Shown here: positions 27,510-35,898 of the stretch, piece after piece
Layout: each line of letters starts with the position of its first letter
Position numbering within the stretch: position 1 is the stretch's first letter
From: Mesorhizobium huakuii
GTDB lineage: Bacteria > Pseudomonadota > Alphaproteobacteria > Rhizobiales > Rhizobiaceae
Direction of reading: 5' to 3'
NCBI RefSeq assembly: GCF_014189455.1
Contig: NZ_CP050299.1
Coordinates: forward strand, 124,001 to 188,000
Length of the DNA stretch: 64,000 bases
Notes under the pieces: model-generated
The model's input: only the letters and a program-made list of their open reading frames with translations
Told to the model about the DNA's origin: nothing
The model's database searches: none
Program-made: the position numbers and the translations under genes

Positions 27510-27550
27510 CTTCGGAGACTAGGAAAAGTCCACGTTCAAAGGAGAGTGGT

Positions 27551-28138
27551 TTGAAACTCAATTCGATCGACCAATTCAGCATGGCTGCTTCGATGCAGGA
27601 GTACGCTGCCGTTCAAGAACAGCACCCAGGCACCTTGCCACTCATTCCGCCTGATGCGACGCCCGCAGATGACCATGGAGGGCACCCTGACATCGGCGGG
27701 TCGATGCGGATGCCGCCGCGATCCGGCCTGCGTAGCAGAGACGGTTCACTGTGGTCGCGCGTTAAGTCAGCAGTTAGGAAAGCGGTTGGAGAATGTTGCG
27801 TCGGAAAGCCTTCTAGCGGATCGGCGCAGGCGTCTGGCAAGGCGTCCTCGTCAGTTCTCCGCTCAGATGACATCGGATATCTCGTTGGCCCGTTATGGGA
27901 CCACCACCACTGGGACAATGGCGGCCAATTAATGCCGCGTGAAATCATTCGTGAATTGGGAAAACTCGGGTTCCTACCGGGCCAGCGCAACCAAGAGCAG
28001 CCGGCACACTTCGAGATTAACGGTGAGCACTACACGGCCGAGGTGAAGCTAACACCGAATTCCAACGTGGTGTTTGGCCAATCCAGAGAAGTTTATCTTA
28101 TCCATCACCCGCCGCGGACCGCGACGCCAAGCGCCTGA
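27551..28138 (+). CDS. hypothetical protein, possible secreted effector, 3' end replaced by IS21 sequence
   Basis: A TTG start at 27551 has a good ribosome-binding site (AAAGGAG, 8 bases upstream). The N-terminal 90 residues are Ser/Pro/Gly-rich and low in structure (DQFSMAASMQEYAAVQEQHP). The C-terminal half is compact: LRSDDIGYLVGPLWDHHHWD, MPREIIRELGKLGFLPGQRN, FEINGEHYTAEVKLTPNSN. Codons after about 28110 are IS21 istB sequence, so the true C-terminus is lost or close by. No family recognised. The disordered N-terminus and its place between F-box genes are compatible with an effector, but this is inference. Confidence 0.45.
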   Translation: MKLNSIDQFSMAASMQEYAAVQEQHPGTLPLIPPDATPADDHGGHPDIGGSMRMPPRSGLRSRDGSLWSRVKSAVRKAVGECCVGKPSSGSAQASGKASSSVLRSDDIGYLVGPLWDHHHWDNGGQLMPREIIRELGKLGFLPGQRNQEQPAHFEINGEHYTAEVKLTPNSNVVFGQSREVYLIHHPPRTATPSA

Positions 28139-28293
28139 TCGCTCGGCTGAAGTTCGCAGCCCTCCGGCAGTCGGCCTGCGTCGAGGATCTCGATTTGCGC
28201 ACCGCGCGCGGCATTGACCGCGCCGTTATGGCCCATCTGATCGACGGCAGCTGGATCCAGCGCCACGAGAACCTGCTCATCACCGGTCCGACC
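28110..28293 (+). pseudogene. istB: IS21 IstB fragment, left half
   Basis: Reads DAKRLIARLKFAALRQSACV, EDLDLRTARGIDRAVMAHLI, DGSWIQRHENLLITGPT. This is the IstB helper ATPase up to the first residues of its P-loop. The sequence resumes at 30887 after a serine-recombinase element. Confidence 0.85.
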
Positions 28294-28324
28294 GAGCCTG
28301 CTTCATAATGCTCACCTTTCCATG

Positions 28325-30397
28325 TCATTGAAGTTCAAGGGTTTTTTGCCGAGGATTGCTGGACGGCGGCCGTCTCAGACGACGAGCAGTCGCTGCACCC
28401 TTCACGTCGCTTCGGTCCAAATCGAGGGCGCGGATGATCCAGGGTGCTCCCTTACAGAGCTGGTTCGCCGAAAGTTGACCATCTTTGATCAGACGGCGCA
28501 CGGTCGATGGGCTGACAGACAGAGCCGTCGCAGCCTCGTCGAGCGTGACCTCACCGCGCTCCTGACGCTCGCCTTCCCGATAGGCTGGAATCTCATTGTG
28601 ATTACGCAGGCTGCACACCCGTGATTGCGTCCAGCCGTTGCCGCGTCCCGTCGTTTTGCCGGCCCGGTTGAGTACGGAGGCGATCGCCCTGTCCGGCATC
28701 TGTCGAGCCAGCACACGCACCAAATCGATGGTCTCGCCTTCGGCGCTCCAGCGGTGCTGGCCGGAGCGGTTTTTCTTGACCTTGAGGGCCGAATGGGCTC
28801 CGCCGTGCCAGCGAATGACGAGATCCAGCTTGCTGTCCTCGATGCGGACGACAATCTCGTCGATCAGCGTGCGCACGATGCGTTTCTTTGCCTCTGATGT
28901 CACGCCGGCGCTGGTCCATGCCCTTTGCAGATCGGCACCGAGCAGCATCAGTCGCTCGTGATCGACAGGCATCGGCTCGGTAGCGGATGATGTCGTCAAT
29001 TCCTCCAGGTCCGTCTCCAGATCGCGGACGACGGTCAGTCGTTCATTCCATCGCGTCTCCAACTCCGCAGCGACGAGGCGGTTGTCGGGATCGACGGCAT
29101 CATACTGGCGACGGGCGCGGCCGACTTCGTAGCGGGCCTGCTCCAGTGCCAGCTCGACCTGTCGTCGCTTGTCCTCGCTCGCCCGGCTGCGGACAGTCTG
29201 TGCTGCGAGCGCGGCCTCGATACCAAGCGGTTGCAGGCGCACGATGACCTCGGCGCCGATATCGCGGTCAACACGCATGCCTCCAAACGAGATGCAGCGA
29301 TCGCCGCCGTGATTGAGGAAGCCACCCCTGCAGTGATAGCGGCCTGTGTTGCCGTCGGTGCCGGAGTAAGCAACGTGCAGCTTGCGTCCGCAATGACCAC
29401 ACCGCAGCAGGCCGGCGAGCAGCGCCTCACCCCGACGCAGGGCACCACGGCTCATAGGGTTCTTGCCATTGGCGTTGTCCGCGATCAGGCCCAGGTTCCT
29501 CTCGTAGGCTGCCCAGCTCAGATAACCCTCGTGGTGGTTCGGAATCAACACCTCCCAGTCCTTGCGCTCCTTCTTGAAGCCACGCACCACCTTTTTGCGG
29601 CCGGCGTCAATGCTGACGCGGCTGCCGGTGCGCCCAAAAGCATAGGCACCGGCGTAGATCGGGTTGGTCAGGATGTGCAGGATCGTGTTGTACACCGGTA
29701 ACTTCCACTCAATCAGGCGACCCTCGGCACCGTAGATGACAGCGGGCAATGGGATGCGCTCGTGCCTGAACCAGAGATGCACCTGACGCACCGACTGCAT
29801 CTCGGCGAACTTGGCGAAGATGAGCGCGATCGCCTCCACAATGCGCCGATCAGGATCCTTCTCGATGCGGTTGTTGCCGATCCGCACGTAACCGATGGCA
29901 ACCGTCATGAACAGCTCGCCGCGGCGCGCCTTCTGCTTCAGGGCCTCAAGCGAGCGTTGGCGCAGTACCGACAGCTCCATCTCGCTCATGGTTCCCTTCA
30001 TGCCGAGCAACAGTCGGTCGTTGGGGTGGCGAGCATCGTAGATGCCGTCCTCGTCGAGGATGAGCGTGCCGACGAGACCACAGAACTCCAGCAACGTGTG
30101 CCAGTCGCGGCCGTTGCGAGCCAGTCTCGACGCCTCGATCGAGACCACGGCACCAACGCGTCCTTCGCAGATGGCTGCCAACAGCTTCTCGAAGCCGGGC
30201 CGCGCGACACCGCCGCCGGAGCGGCCGAGGTCGTCATCAATGACGGCGACATCGCTCCAGCCGAGCTGTCGCGCCCGATCCGCAAGGCCGTATTGGCGGC
30301 GCTGGCTCTCCAGGTTGTTGGCAACCTGATCGGCGGTCGACTGACGAATGTAGACGATGGCCTGACGGCCCAGGTGCTCATGCGTGATCTTGCTCAT
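28325..30397 (-). CDS. large serine recombinase
   Basis: About 690 residues starting MSKITHEHLGRQAIVYIRQS. The resolvase domain carries the catalytic serine in IRQSTADQ, with the conserved LARNGRDWHTLLEFCGL and MKGTMSEMELSVLRQRSLEA. The recombinase domain follows (LTNPIYAGAYAFGRTGSRVS), then a zinc ribbon (LLRCGHCGRKLHVAYSGTDG with CRGG.. and C..ISFG), a coiled coil and a C-terminal helix-turn-helix (DEAATALSVSPSTVRRLIKD). It would integrate and excise the surrounding 2.6-kb element. The start at 30397 was chosen over 30454 because it matches the family start. The frame is intact. Confidence 0.9.
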   Translation of the reverse strand: MSKITHEHLGRQAIVYIRQSTADQVANNLESQRRQYGLADRARQLGWSDVAVIDDDLGRSGGGVARPGFEKLLAAICEGRVGAVVSIEASRLARNGRDWHTLLEFCGLVGTLILDEDGIYDARHPNDRLLLGMKGTMSEMELSVLRQRSLEALKQKARRGELFMTVAIGYVRIGNNRIEKDPDRRIVEAIALIFAKFAEMQSVRQVHLWFRHERIPLPAVIYGAEGRLIEWKLPVYNTILHILTNPIYAGAYAFGRTGSRVSIDAGRKKVVRGFKKERKDWEVLIPNHHEGYLSWAAYERNLGLIADNANGKNPMSRGALRRGEALLAGLLRCGHCGRKLHVAYSGTDGNTGRYHCRGGFLNHGGDRCISFGGMRVDRDIGAEVIVRLQPLGIEAALAAQTVRSRASEDKRRQVELALEQARYEVGRARRQYDAVDPDNRLVAAELETRWNERLTVVRDLETDLEELTTSSATEPMPVDHERLMLLGADLQRAWTSAGVTSEAKKRIVRTLIDEIVVRIEDSKLDLVIRWHGGAHSALKVKKNRSGQHRWSAEGETIDLVRVLARQMPDRAIASVLNRAGKTTGRGNGWTQSRVCSLRNHNEIPAYREGERQERGEVTLDEAATALSVSPSTVRRLIKDGQLSANQLCKGAPWIIRALDLDRSDVKGAATARRLRRPPSSNPRQKTLELQ

Positions 30398-30581
30398 GCG
30401 CAGCCTCCTTCGTCTCGGGGCCGTCGGATGGCACGTTTGCCTCGCAAGCGGCAACTGCCTCGATCAGAAGGCACTCGATCAGGCGGACAAGCTCGCGCCT
30501 CTGCGCAACTGGAAACTCCGTCAGCGTTCGATCCACCTCGAACAAGTCTCTCTGCTGGTCGTATCGTGGTCGCATGATCAC
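30378..30581 (-). CDS. small protein of the serine-recombinase element
   Basis: 67 residues (MIMRPRYDQQRDLFEVDRTL, then EFPVAQRRELVRLIECLLIE) of helical character. Its end overlaps the recombinase start. Such a small ORF is regularly found in front of recombinases of this element type; its function is unknown to me. Confidence 0.6.
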   Translation of the reverse strand: MIMRPRYDQQRDLFEVDRTLTEFPVAQRRELVRLIECLLIEAVAACEANVPSDGPETKEAAHEQDHA

Positions 30582-30879
30582 ATCCTCCTCGCGAGGCCGA
30601 TTCCCCGCCGCAAGAGGCTAGAAGCGTATCGAGGCGCGCGCGCAATTCGATGAGCCGGCCGATCGACAACGCAGGGCACGTAGTGAGAGTGGCAGAGCCA
30701 GCCGCTGCCTCCGCCATCCAGGACGGGACCAGAGCGAGCGTGCCGTCAGGCTGAACCACGACCAGGTGATCCTCGCCTGCAAACCGCCGCCGAAGTGTGA
30801 TCGAAACCATCTGGCCGCATCGAGGATGAAACGGATAGTAAATCCGGACCTCAAACGCCGGACACCCGGCATTGTGGCG
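30394..30879 (-). CDS. DUF5372-like protein of the serine-recombinase element
   Basis: The recognisable part is FEVRIYYPFHPRCGQMVSIT, RRRFAGEDHLVVVQPDGTLA, VPSWMAEAAAGSATL and SIGRLIELRARLDTLLAS, about 100 residues matching the small beta-rich DUF5372 proteins that precede these recombinases. There is no ATG in frame inside the element, so the start is uncertain. The tail overlaps the next ORF and may not be native. Confidence 0.5.
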   Translation of the reverse strand, partial: RHNAGCPAFEVRIYYPFHPRCGQMVSITLRRRFAGEDHLVVVQPDGTLALVPSWMAEAAAGSATLTTCPALSIGRLIELRARLDTLLASCGGESASRGGCDHATTIRPAERLVRGGSNADGVSSCAEARACPPDRVPSDRGSCRLRGKRAIRRPRDEGGCA

Positions 30880-30886
30880 CTGTCTT

Positions 30887-31030
30887 GACCGGCCTCGGCA
30901 AAAGCTGGATCGCCTGCGCGCTCGGCCACAAGGCCTGCCGCGATGGCCGCTCCGCCGCCTACCATCGCATGCCGCGCCTGTTCGAGGCGCTCGCCATCGC
31001 CAGGGGCGACGGGCGGCATGCCCGCAACGG
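30887..31030 (+). pseudogene. istB: IS21 IstB fragment, right half
   Basis: TGLGKSWIACALGHKACRDG and RSAAYHRMPRLFEALAIARG continue the IstB ATPase from its Walker A lysine. After about 48 residues the sequence changes to an unrelated recombinase fragment. Confidence 0.85.
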
Positions 31031-31535
31031 GCGCCTCTTGCTTGGCCTGAAGCAGGCCGGCAACGAACGGCTGCGGCAAAGCGAGCTCGCCCTGGACCAG
31101 GCCCGCTATGAGGCGGCGCATGCACGCCGCCAATACGACGCCGTTGATCCAGATAACCGCCTTGTCGCCGGCGAGCTCGAACGGCGATGGAATGACTGTC
31201 TGGCGGCGGTCGTCCGGCTTGAGGATCAGGTCCGGAGCTTGCGCAGCGAGCAGCCGAGCGCCCTAAGCGAGGACGAACGCACGATGCTTATAGCGCTCGC
31301 AGACGACATGCCTGCGCTGTGGAACCATCCCGCCGCGTCCGTCGAGACGCGCAAGCGGATTTTGCGCACCGTGCTGAAGGAGATCATTGTTACAGCCGAG
31401 ACCGATCGGCTCCACCTCGTGCTACACTGGCACGGCGGCGATCACACGCGGCTCGACGTGGTGAAGAACCGGTCTGGCCAAAACCGCTACAAGACTGATG
31501 TGGCGACCGGCCGCGTCAGCGGGTTCGCTCAATCC
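31031..31535 (+). pseudogene. second serine-recombinase, coiled-coil fragment
   Basis: NERLRQSELALDQARYEAAH, ARRQYDAVDPDNRLVAGELE, TVLKEIIVTAETDRLHLVLH and WHGGDHTRLDVVKNRSGQN are the coiled-coil/C-terminal part of a recombinase related to the one at 28325-30397. The catalytic domain is missing. It ends near a shared 24-bp motif (CGCGTCAGCGGGTTCG) also present at 26763. Confidence 0.8.
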
Positions 31536-31753
31536 GGCTTCAATGAGGTCGCGCGCCGCGCCAAGCCGTACCATCACCGCCGCGCGACCTCACAGAACCC
31601 TCCAGATTCGAAACATCAGGCATGGAAAATGCACGTTGTTTCCAGGGGTTTGAAATTGGCCGCAATGGTGCACCGCCGACAGATCACCGGTGGCCGCTGC
31701 GGGACAATCACGGATGATGATCTCATTCAGTTTGTCGCTCCATAGGAGGTGAA

Positions 31754-33463
31754 ATGATAAGGAACATTGACGAGCCTGGCAAGGCCCCCATCTCGATGGT
31801 TAGCGCCATCGAAGGCAATATCACGGACGATTCTCCCGCCAGACCGGTTGTTGGCGTCGAAGAATCTCGACAATCGACTTGTTCTATGGTGAAGCAGGCG
31901 CGCTCTGAGCATCAAGCGTCAAGCGGTTCCTCCACTCTCAGGATGCAGCACACCAGTGTCCGTGATCTGGATCCGGGGCTACTCGGTGAGATTGCCGAGC
32001 GGCTCAGACCGACCGATCTGCTGAGCATGTTGTCGACAAATCGCCGGCTGCGTTTCGACACCTGGCTATCGCCGGCGTCTCGAGAAAGGTGTCAAAGGGC
32101 TATTCGGGTTCAGGCCATCTGGGCGAGGTTGCGGGGTCACGAGCCCGGCGCGGATCGCTTTGCCGCGCGCATGGTGCCCAACATGATCCAATCACTCGCG
32201 CCCAACTTCAATTACCTCACCCGGGCGGACCAGAAGGGTCTCGTCGCGCTAGTCCAGAGGCTTCGCGACCTCGATGACCGCAACTCGATCTTGATCGATA
32301 TCGGACCGGGCTTGGCAGGACTCGAGCCAGATCTCCAGGAGGATCTCGTCCGCTTCGCCGAGGGACTTGACCAGCCCGGGGAATGCGCCTCCGCCGTCGG
32401 AGCCCTCGGAAAAGGCGTCGCAGGGCTTGCCCCTAACCTCCAGGAGCGTCTCGTTAGCCTGGCAGAGGGGCTCGACGAGCCCGAACATTGCGCCTCGGCC
32501 CTGGTGGGCGTCGGGGCGGGTGTGGCAGGGCTTGATCGCGGTCTCCAGGAGCGTCTCGTCACCCTTGCCGAGGGGATCGACGAGCCCGAATATTGCGCCT
32601 TGGCCCTATGGGGCTTCGGAGAGGGCTTGGCAGGGCTTAAGCGCGATCTCCAGGAGCGTCTTGTCAGACTCGCCGAGAGGCTTGAGGACCAGGAGCATTG
32701 CGCCGCGGCCGTGGAGGGTCTCGCAGCGGGCGTGGCGGGGCTTGATCGCGAGCTCCAGCAGTGTCTCGTTAGCCTCGCCGAGGGGCTCGAGGACCAAGAG
32801 GACCGCGCCTCGGCCGTGCAGGGTCTCGCAGCGGGCGTGGCCGGGCTTGAGCGGGATCTCCAGGAGCGTCTTGTCAAGCTCGCCGAAGGGCTTAACCAAG
32901 TGCATGGCGCCTTCGCCCTCCAAGGCTTCGGCACAGGGCTGGGAGGGCTTGCGCTGGATCTCCAGGAGCGTCTTGTCAAGCTCGCCGAAGGGCTTGACCA
33001 AGTGCATGGCGCCTTCGCCCTCGGAGACCTCGGCACAGGTGTGGGAGGGCTTGCGCGGGAGCTCCAGGAGCGTCTTGTCAAGCTCGCCGAGGGTCTTGAG
33101 GACCAAAAGCATCGCGGCACGGCTTTAATTGGCCTTGGAGCCGGCGTGGCGGGGCTTGCGCGGGATCTCCAGCGCCGTCTCGTCCGCCTCGCGGAGGAAC
33201 TCGACCAGCCCGGAGATCGCGTAGCGGCGCTACAGGGCTTCGGAGAGGGGCTGGCAGGGCTTGAGGTTGACCTCCAACGGCGTCTCGTAGTCCTCGCCGA
33301 TCGCATCCAGGGCCCCCATCGCGCCAACGCTCTCCAAGCCCTGGGGAGAGGTGTGGCAGAGCTTAAGGGCGAGCTACAAGGGCGCATCGCTGCCCTTGCC
33401 GACGGCCTCGCCCAGCCGGACCATCGGGCTAGCGCCTTGGCAGCATTGTTGCCTAGGCGGTAA
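31754..33463 (+). CDS. F-box protein with about ten 39-residue helical repeats
   Basis: 569 residues, complete, start ATG at 31754 with a strong ribosome-binding site (TAGGAGGTGA). Residues 1-64 are polar and probably disordered. Residues ~65-100 are an F-box (VRDLDPGLLGEIAERLRPTD, LLSMLSTNRRLRF). A linker (SLAPNFNYLTRADQKGLVAL) leads to about ten tandem repeats of ~39 residues with consensus GVAGLDRxLQERLVxLAEGL-(D/E)xPEHCASALxG. These are helix-turn-helix repeats without the LxxLxLxxN pattern of LRRs, unlike Ralstonia GALA F-box proteins. Bacterial F-box proteins act in host cells, joining SKP1-CUL1 ubiquitin ligases; the repeats would bind the substrate. No secretion signal can be proven. 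Confidence 0.75.
   Translation: MIRNIDEPGKAPISMVSAIEGNITDDSPARPVVGVEESRQSTCSMVKQARSEHQASSGSSTLRMQHTSVRDLDPGLLGEIAERLRPTDLLSMLSTNRRLRFDTWLSPASRERCQRAIRVQAIWARLRGHEPGADRFAARMVPNMIQSLAPNFNYLTRADQKGLVALVQRLRDLDDRNSILIDIGPGLAGLEPDLQEDLVRFAEGLDQPGECASAVGALGKGVAGLAPNLQERLVSLAEGLDEPEHCASALVGVGAGVAGLDRGLQERLVTLAEGIDEPEYCALALWGFGEGLAGLKRDLQERLVRLAERLEDQEHCAAAVEGLAAGVAGLDRELQQCLVSLAEGLEDQEDRASAVQGLAAGVAGLERDLQERLVKLAEGLNQVHGAFALQGFGTGLGGLALDLQERLVKLAEGLDQVHGAFALGDLGTGVGGLARELQERLVKLAEGLEDQKHRGTALIGLGAGVAGLARDLQRRLVRLAEELDQPGDRVAALQGFGEGLAGLEVDLQRRLVVLADRIQGPHRANALQALGRGVAELKGELQGRIAALADGLAQPDHRASALAALLPRR
32280..33440 (+). repeat. ~117-bp coding repeats of the F-box gene
   Basis: About ten imperfect tandem units. 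Neighbouring units at 32880-33060 are nearly identical (KLAEGLxQVHGAFAL twice), pointing to recent duplication. Confidence 0.75.
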
Positions 33464-33611
33464 GCCAGATTACGGCTTACACACCGTCTTCAACGGGTGC
33501 GTGGAATGAGTTGAAGCCGATCGCAGCTGGATCAGACCTACGGGCGACAACGTGGACCCCTATGGATATTTGTTGCAGGGTTTTTTCGGGTGTCCCTTTC
33601 GTCCCGTTGGC

Positions 33612-33934
33612 TCAACGGCCGCCAGAAGTCGTCTCGCTTGTGTCAGCCTCGACATGGCCCCTCTCGACGTCCGTTAGGATGGCGCAGCCGAGAACCGACC
33701 AAAATCGCTTTCCGGGATCCGCGCAATCGCGGTCAGTGAATTCTGACAACGAATGGCCGCTCCACATCGGATGCAGGTTCACCGACACATTATCGTCTTG
33801 CTCCCTGCCTAAACGAGTCTGCCTCTGGGCGAAATCCTCCGATTCCAAATCCGCTGAGCGCTCTTCCTCGAGGGTGGCGTCGGAGCGCAGGGCTCGAACG
33901 AGACTCTCGAATTTGCTAACCTCGCGCCCTGCCT
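33612..33934 (-). pseudogene. unidentified coding remnant cut by ISKra4
   Basis: An open frame of about 107 codons (EVSKFESLVRALRSDATLEE, then LGREQDDNVSVNLHPMWSGH) enters directly from the ISKra4 end, so its 5' end was removed. Composition is acidic and polar. I do not recognise it. Confidence 0.35.
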
Positions 33935-35382
33935 GGGAGCGGGAAAAAGCTGGGGGTAAGAATTTTAGCGTAACCGGAGCTTTTTGTCGGAAGGGGCATT
34001 CGGTGGCAGCGCAATTGAGGATGAAGGTCTGGGTCGAATTGGTTGGCGCCGATGGCCTGCCGCTACGTCGAGAGATCGCAATTGTCGCACGCAACGTCGA
34101 AGGGGCGCGGCTCGGCGACTTCGGCCTCTCTCTGGATGAAAGCAAGGGCATACAGCGCCGCCTGCAGGGGGAATTCACGCAGTTCCAGGCAGATCAGGCG
34201 GCACAGCTCGATAGGAATTGTTTGGAATGCGGTCGCGTTAGGAGCATCCATGACTACCGATCTCGCACGGTCGACTCGCTCTTTGGCGTTTGCCGTATGC
34301 GCGTACCTCGCTTTCGCGGCTGCGCGTGCGACGGATCGGCGAATCCTGGCGAAGGAAGAACAGAAGCCCTGTTGAACGGCAGAGCCACGCCGGAGTTGCA
34401 GCGCATTCAGGCTGAACTCGGCTCCCGATTGTCATTTCGTGAAGCGGCGCGTGTTCTCGACCTTTTTGTGCCGGCCATGCGGCCGCACAATCATCGCACT
34501 GTAAGCAACCGGCTGGCGAAGGTCGCCGATCAGATCGAGAAATGGGACCTTGCAAGTCCCTATAGACTGAGCCGTGCCGACGGGTCGCCCATTTCCGTGT
34601 TCATTGATGGCGCCTACATTCGCGCGGTCCCCGGATACCAGAGCCGCCATTTCGAAATTGCCATGGGGCGGGTTGTGACCAAAGGCCGACCACCGCGTCA
34701 GTTCGCGGCCTCACCGCATGTTACCACCGGCAAGCACGACGTTGTTCGTGCGGCGCTGCGGGCGCAAGGGTGGGTGCCAGGCAGCGACGTCACCGTTTTC
34801 AGCGACGGAGACGTCGGGCTGCAGGGTATCGTCATCGGCGCAACACGCCAGCCCATCACCCACATTCTCGACTGGTTCCATCTGTCGATGCGGCTCCGTC
34901 ACATCGAACAGGCGTGGGAAGGGCTCAAGAGCGTTGGCAATCTGAGTATCTACCTTCGAGACACTGCGCTTCATGTGCCGCGGCTTCGTCATCTCCTCTG
35001 GAGCGGCTACGTCAGGGAGGCGACGAGAGCCGTGAGGGATATGCTTTGCCAGTTGGAGCAATATGCTCGGCTGCCGGATGCCAGCAACAAGCTCAAGCGC
35101 TTCTTCGAACTGGTCAGCAATCTTCAGACCTACCTGATCCAGAACAAAACCTCCCTGGTCGACTACTGCCAACGATATTGGGCGGATCACCCGATCTCGA
35201 GTGCCCCGGCCGAATCCGCCGCCAACAGCCTCGTCAATGCCCGCATGAACAAAAAACGTCAGATGCGCTGGTCTCCCGCAGGGGCTCACAGGGTACTTCA
35301 GGTCCGCGCGGCGGTTGCCGATGGTCGATTGAAGCAAGCCAAGTTTGCCCTTGCGGCTTGACCCCAGCTTTTTCCCGCTCCC
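33935..35382 (+). mobile_element. ISKra4-family element, complete, 1448 bp
   Basis: Perfect ends GGGAGCGGGAAAAAGCTGGG at both sides. Its right flank (TTAAGTTTACGGTGCC) is the severed tip of an IS6 element whose body lies beside the other ISKra4 copy at 46116; see findings. Confidence 0.92.
34021..35361 (+). CDS. ISKra4-family transposase, intact
   Basis: 446 residues from ATG 34021 (MKVWVELVGADGLPLRREIA). A zinc-binding knuckle-like segment (LDRNCLECGRVRSIHDYRSR and RFRGCACDG) precedes the DDE core: ISVFIDGAYIRAVPGYQSRH, DVTVFSDGDVGLQGIVIGAT and the C-terminal SSAPAESAANSLVNARMNKK. It is the reference copy for the truncated version at 13684 and the frameshifted version at 44690. Confidence 0.92.
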   Translation: MKVWVELVGADGLPLRREIAIVARNVEGARLGDFGLSLDESKGIQRRLQGEFTQFQADQAAQLDRNCLECGRVRSIHDYRSRTVDSLFGVCRMRVPRFRGCACDGSANPGEGRTEALLNGRATPELQRIQAELGSRLSFREAARVLDLFVPAMRPHNHRTVSNRLAKVADQIEKWDLASPYRLSRADGSPISVFIDGAYIRAVPGYQSRHFEIAMGRVVTKGRPPRQFAASPHVTTGKHDVVRAALRAQGWVPGSDVTVFSDGDVGLQGIVIGATRQPITHILDWFHLSMRLRHIEQAWEGLKSVGNLSIYLRDTALHVPRLRHLLWSGYVREATRAVRDMLCQLEQYARLPDASNKLKRFFELVSNLQTYLIQNKTSLVDYCQRYWADHPISSAPAESAANSLVNARMNKKRQMRWSPAGAHRVLQVRAAVADGRLKQAKFALAA

Positions 35383-35398
35383 TTAAGTTTACGGTGCC
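35383..35398. mobile_element. 16-bp severed terminus of an IS6 (type 2) element
   Basis: TTAAGTTTACGGTGCC is exactly the outer end of the IS6 element. The body to which it belongs starts with TAAACTTAACGC at 46116, so the two pieces share the 9 bases TAAACTTAA. Confidence 0.85.
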
Positions 35399-35400
35399 AG

Positions 35401-35868
35401 CTGTCCGCATCTCCGAAGGAAAGCCAGCTCGCAAGGGCGCTACGGGAACTCGGTCGGATCGAGCGATCGCTGTTCATGATCGAATGGTACTCAAGTCCGA
35501 TATTGCGTCGGCGCTGCCAAGCCGGCCTCAACAAGGGCGAAGCTGCGCATAAACTGAAGCGCGCTGTCTTCTTCCACGAGCGCGGCGAAATCCGCGACCG
35601 ATCATTCGAAAGCCAGGCGTTCCGCGCCTCCGGCCTCAATCTCGTCGTTAGCGCGATCGTGCATTGGAATACGGTCTATATCGAACGGGCCGTCACCCAC
35701 TTGCGCAAAATGCACCGCGAGATTCCGGATCATCTGCTCAAGCACGTCTCGCCGCTTAGCTGGGAACACATCAATCTGACCGGCATCTACACCTGGGATG
35801 CAGAACATCAGATGCCTGAAGGCTTCCGGTCGCTCAGACTTCCGACTCGGTTACGCCACGCCGCATGA
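35401..35868 (+). pseudogene. Tn3-family transposase, C-terminal fragment
   Basis: About 155 residues: RRRCQAGLNKGEAAHKLKRA, VFFHERGEIRDRSFESQAFR, ASGLNLVVSAIVHWNTVYIE and HVSPLSWEHINLTGIYTWDA. These are the last part of Tn3-type TnpA, including the region of the catalytic Glu. The first ~800 residues are missing; the left junction is the IS6 tip. Confidence 0.9.
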
Positions 35869-35898
35869 TGTTCATGCTCCGTTCGACCTTAGCGTGTC

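Larger units (their letters stand above)
28290..30891 (-). mobile_element. large-serine-recombinase mobile element inserted in istB
   Basis: The element lies exactly between the two halves of istB; removing it and one copy of the 5-bp GACCG restores ITGPTGLGKSW, the IstB Walker A. It encodes a DUF5372-like protein, a small ORF and a 690-residue recombinase on one strand. The 5-bp GACCG present at both junctions is the probable crossover core. Confidence 0.8.

Noticed and set aside
31618..31633. Sigma-54-like site (GGCATGGAAAATGC, GG-N10-GC) upstream of the intact F-box gene
   Set aside because: The -24 box is poor and no TGT-N10-ACA site was found within 200 bp upstream, unlike the four accepted promoters.
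32212..33387. 391-codon antisense ORF opposite the F-box repeat region
   Set aside because: Arg/Ser-rich shadow translation without any motif.
31754..33463. Leucine-rich repeats in the F-box protein
   Set aside because: Spacing and residues (GVAGLxRxLQERLVxLAEGL) do not fit LxxLxLxxN; the repeats look helical.
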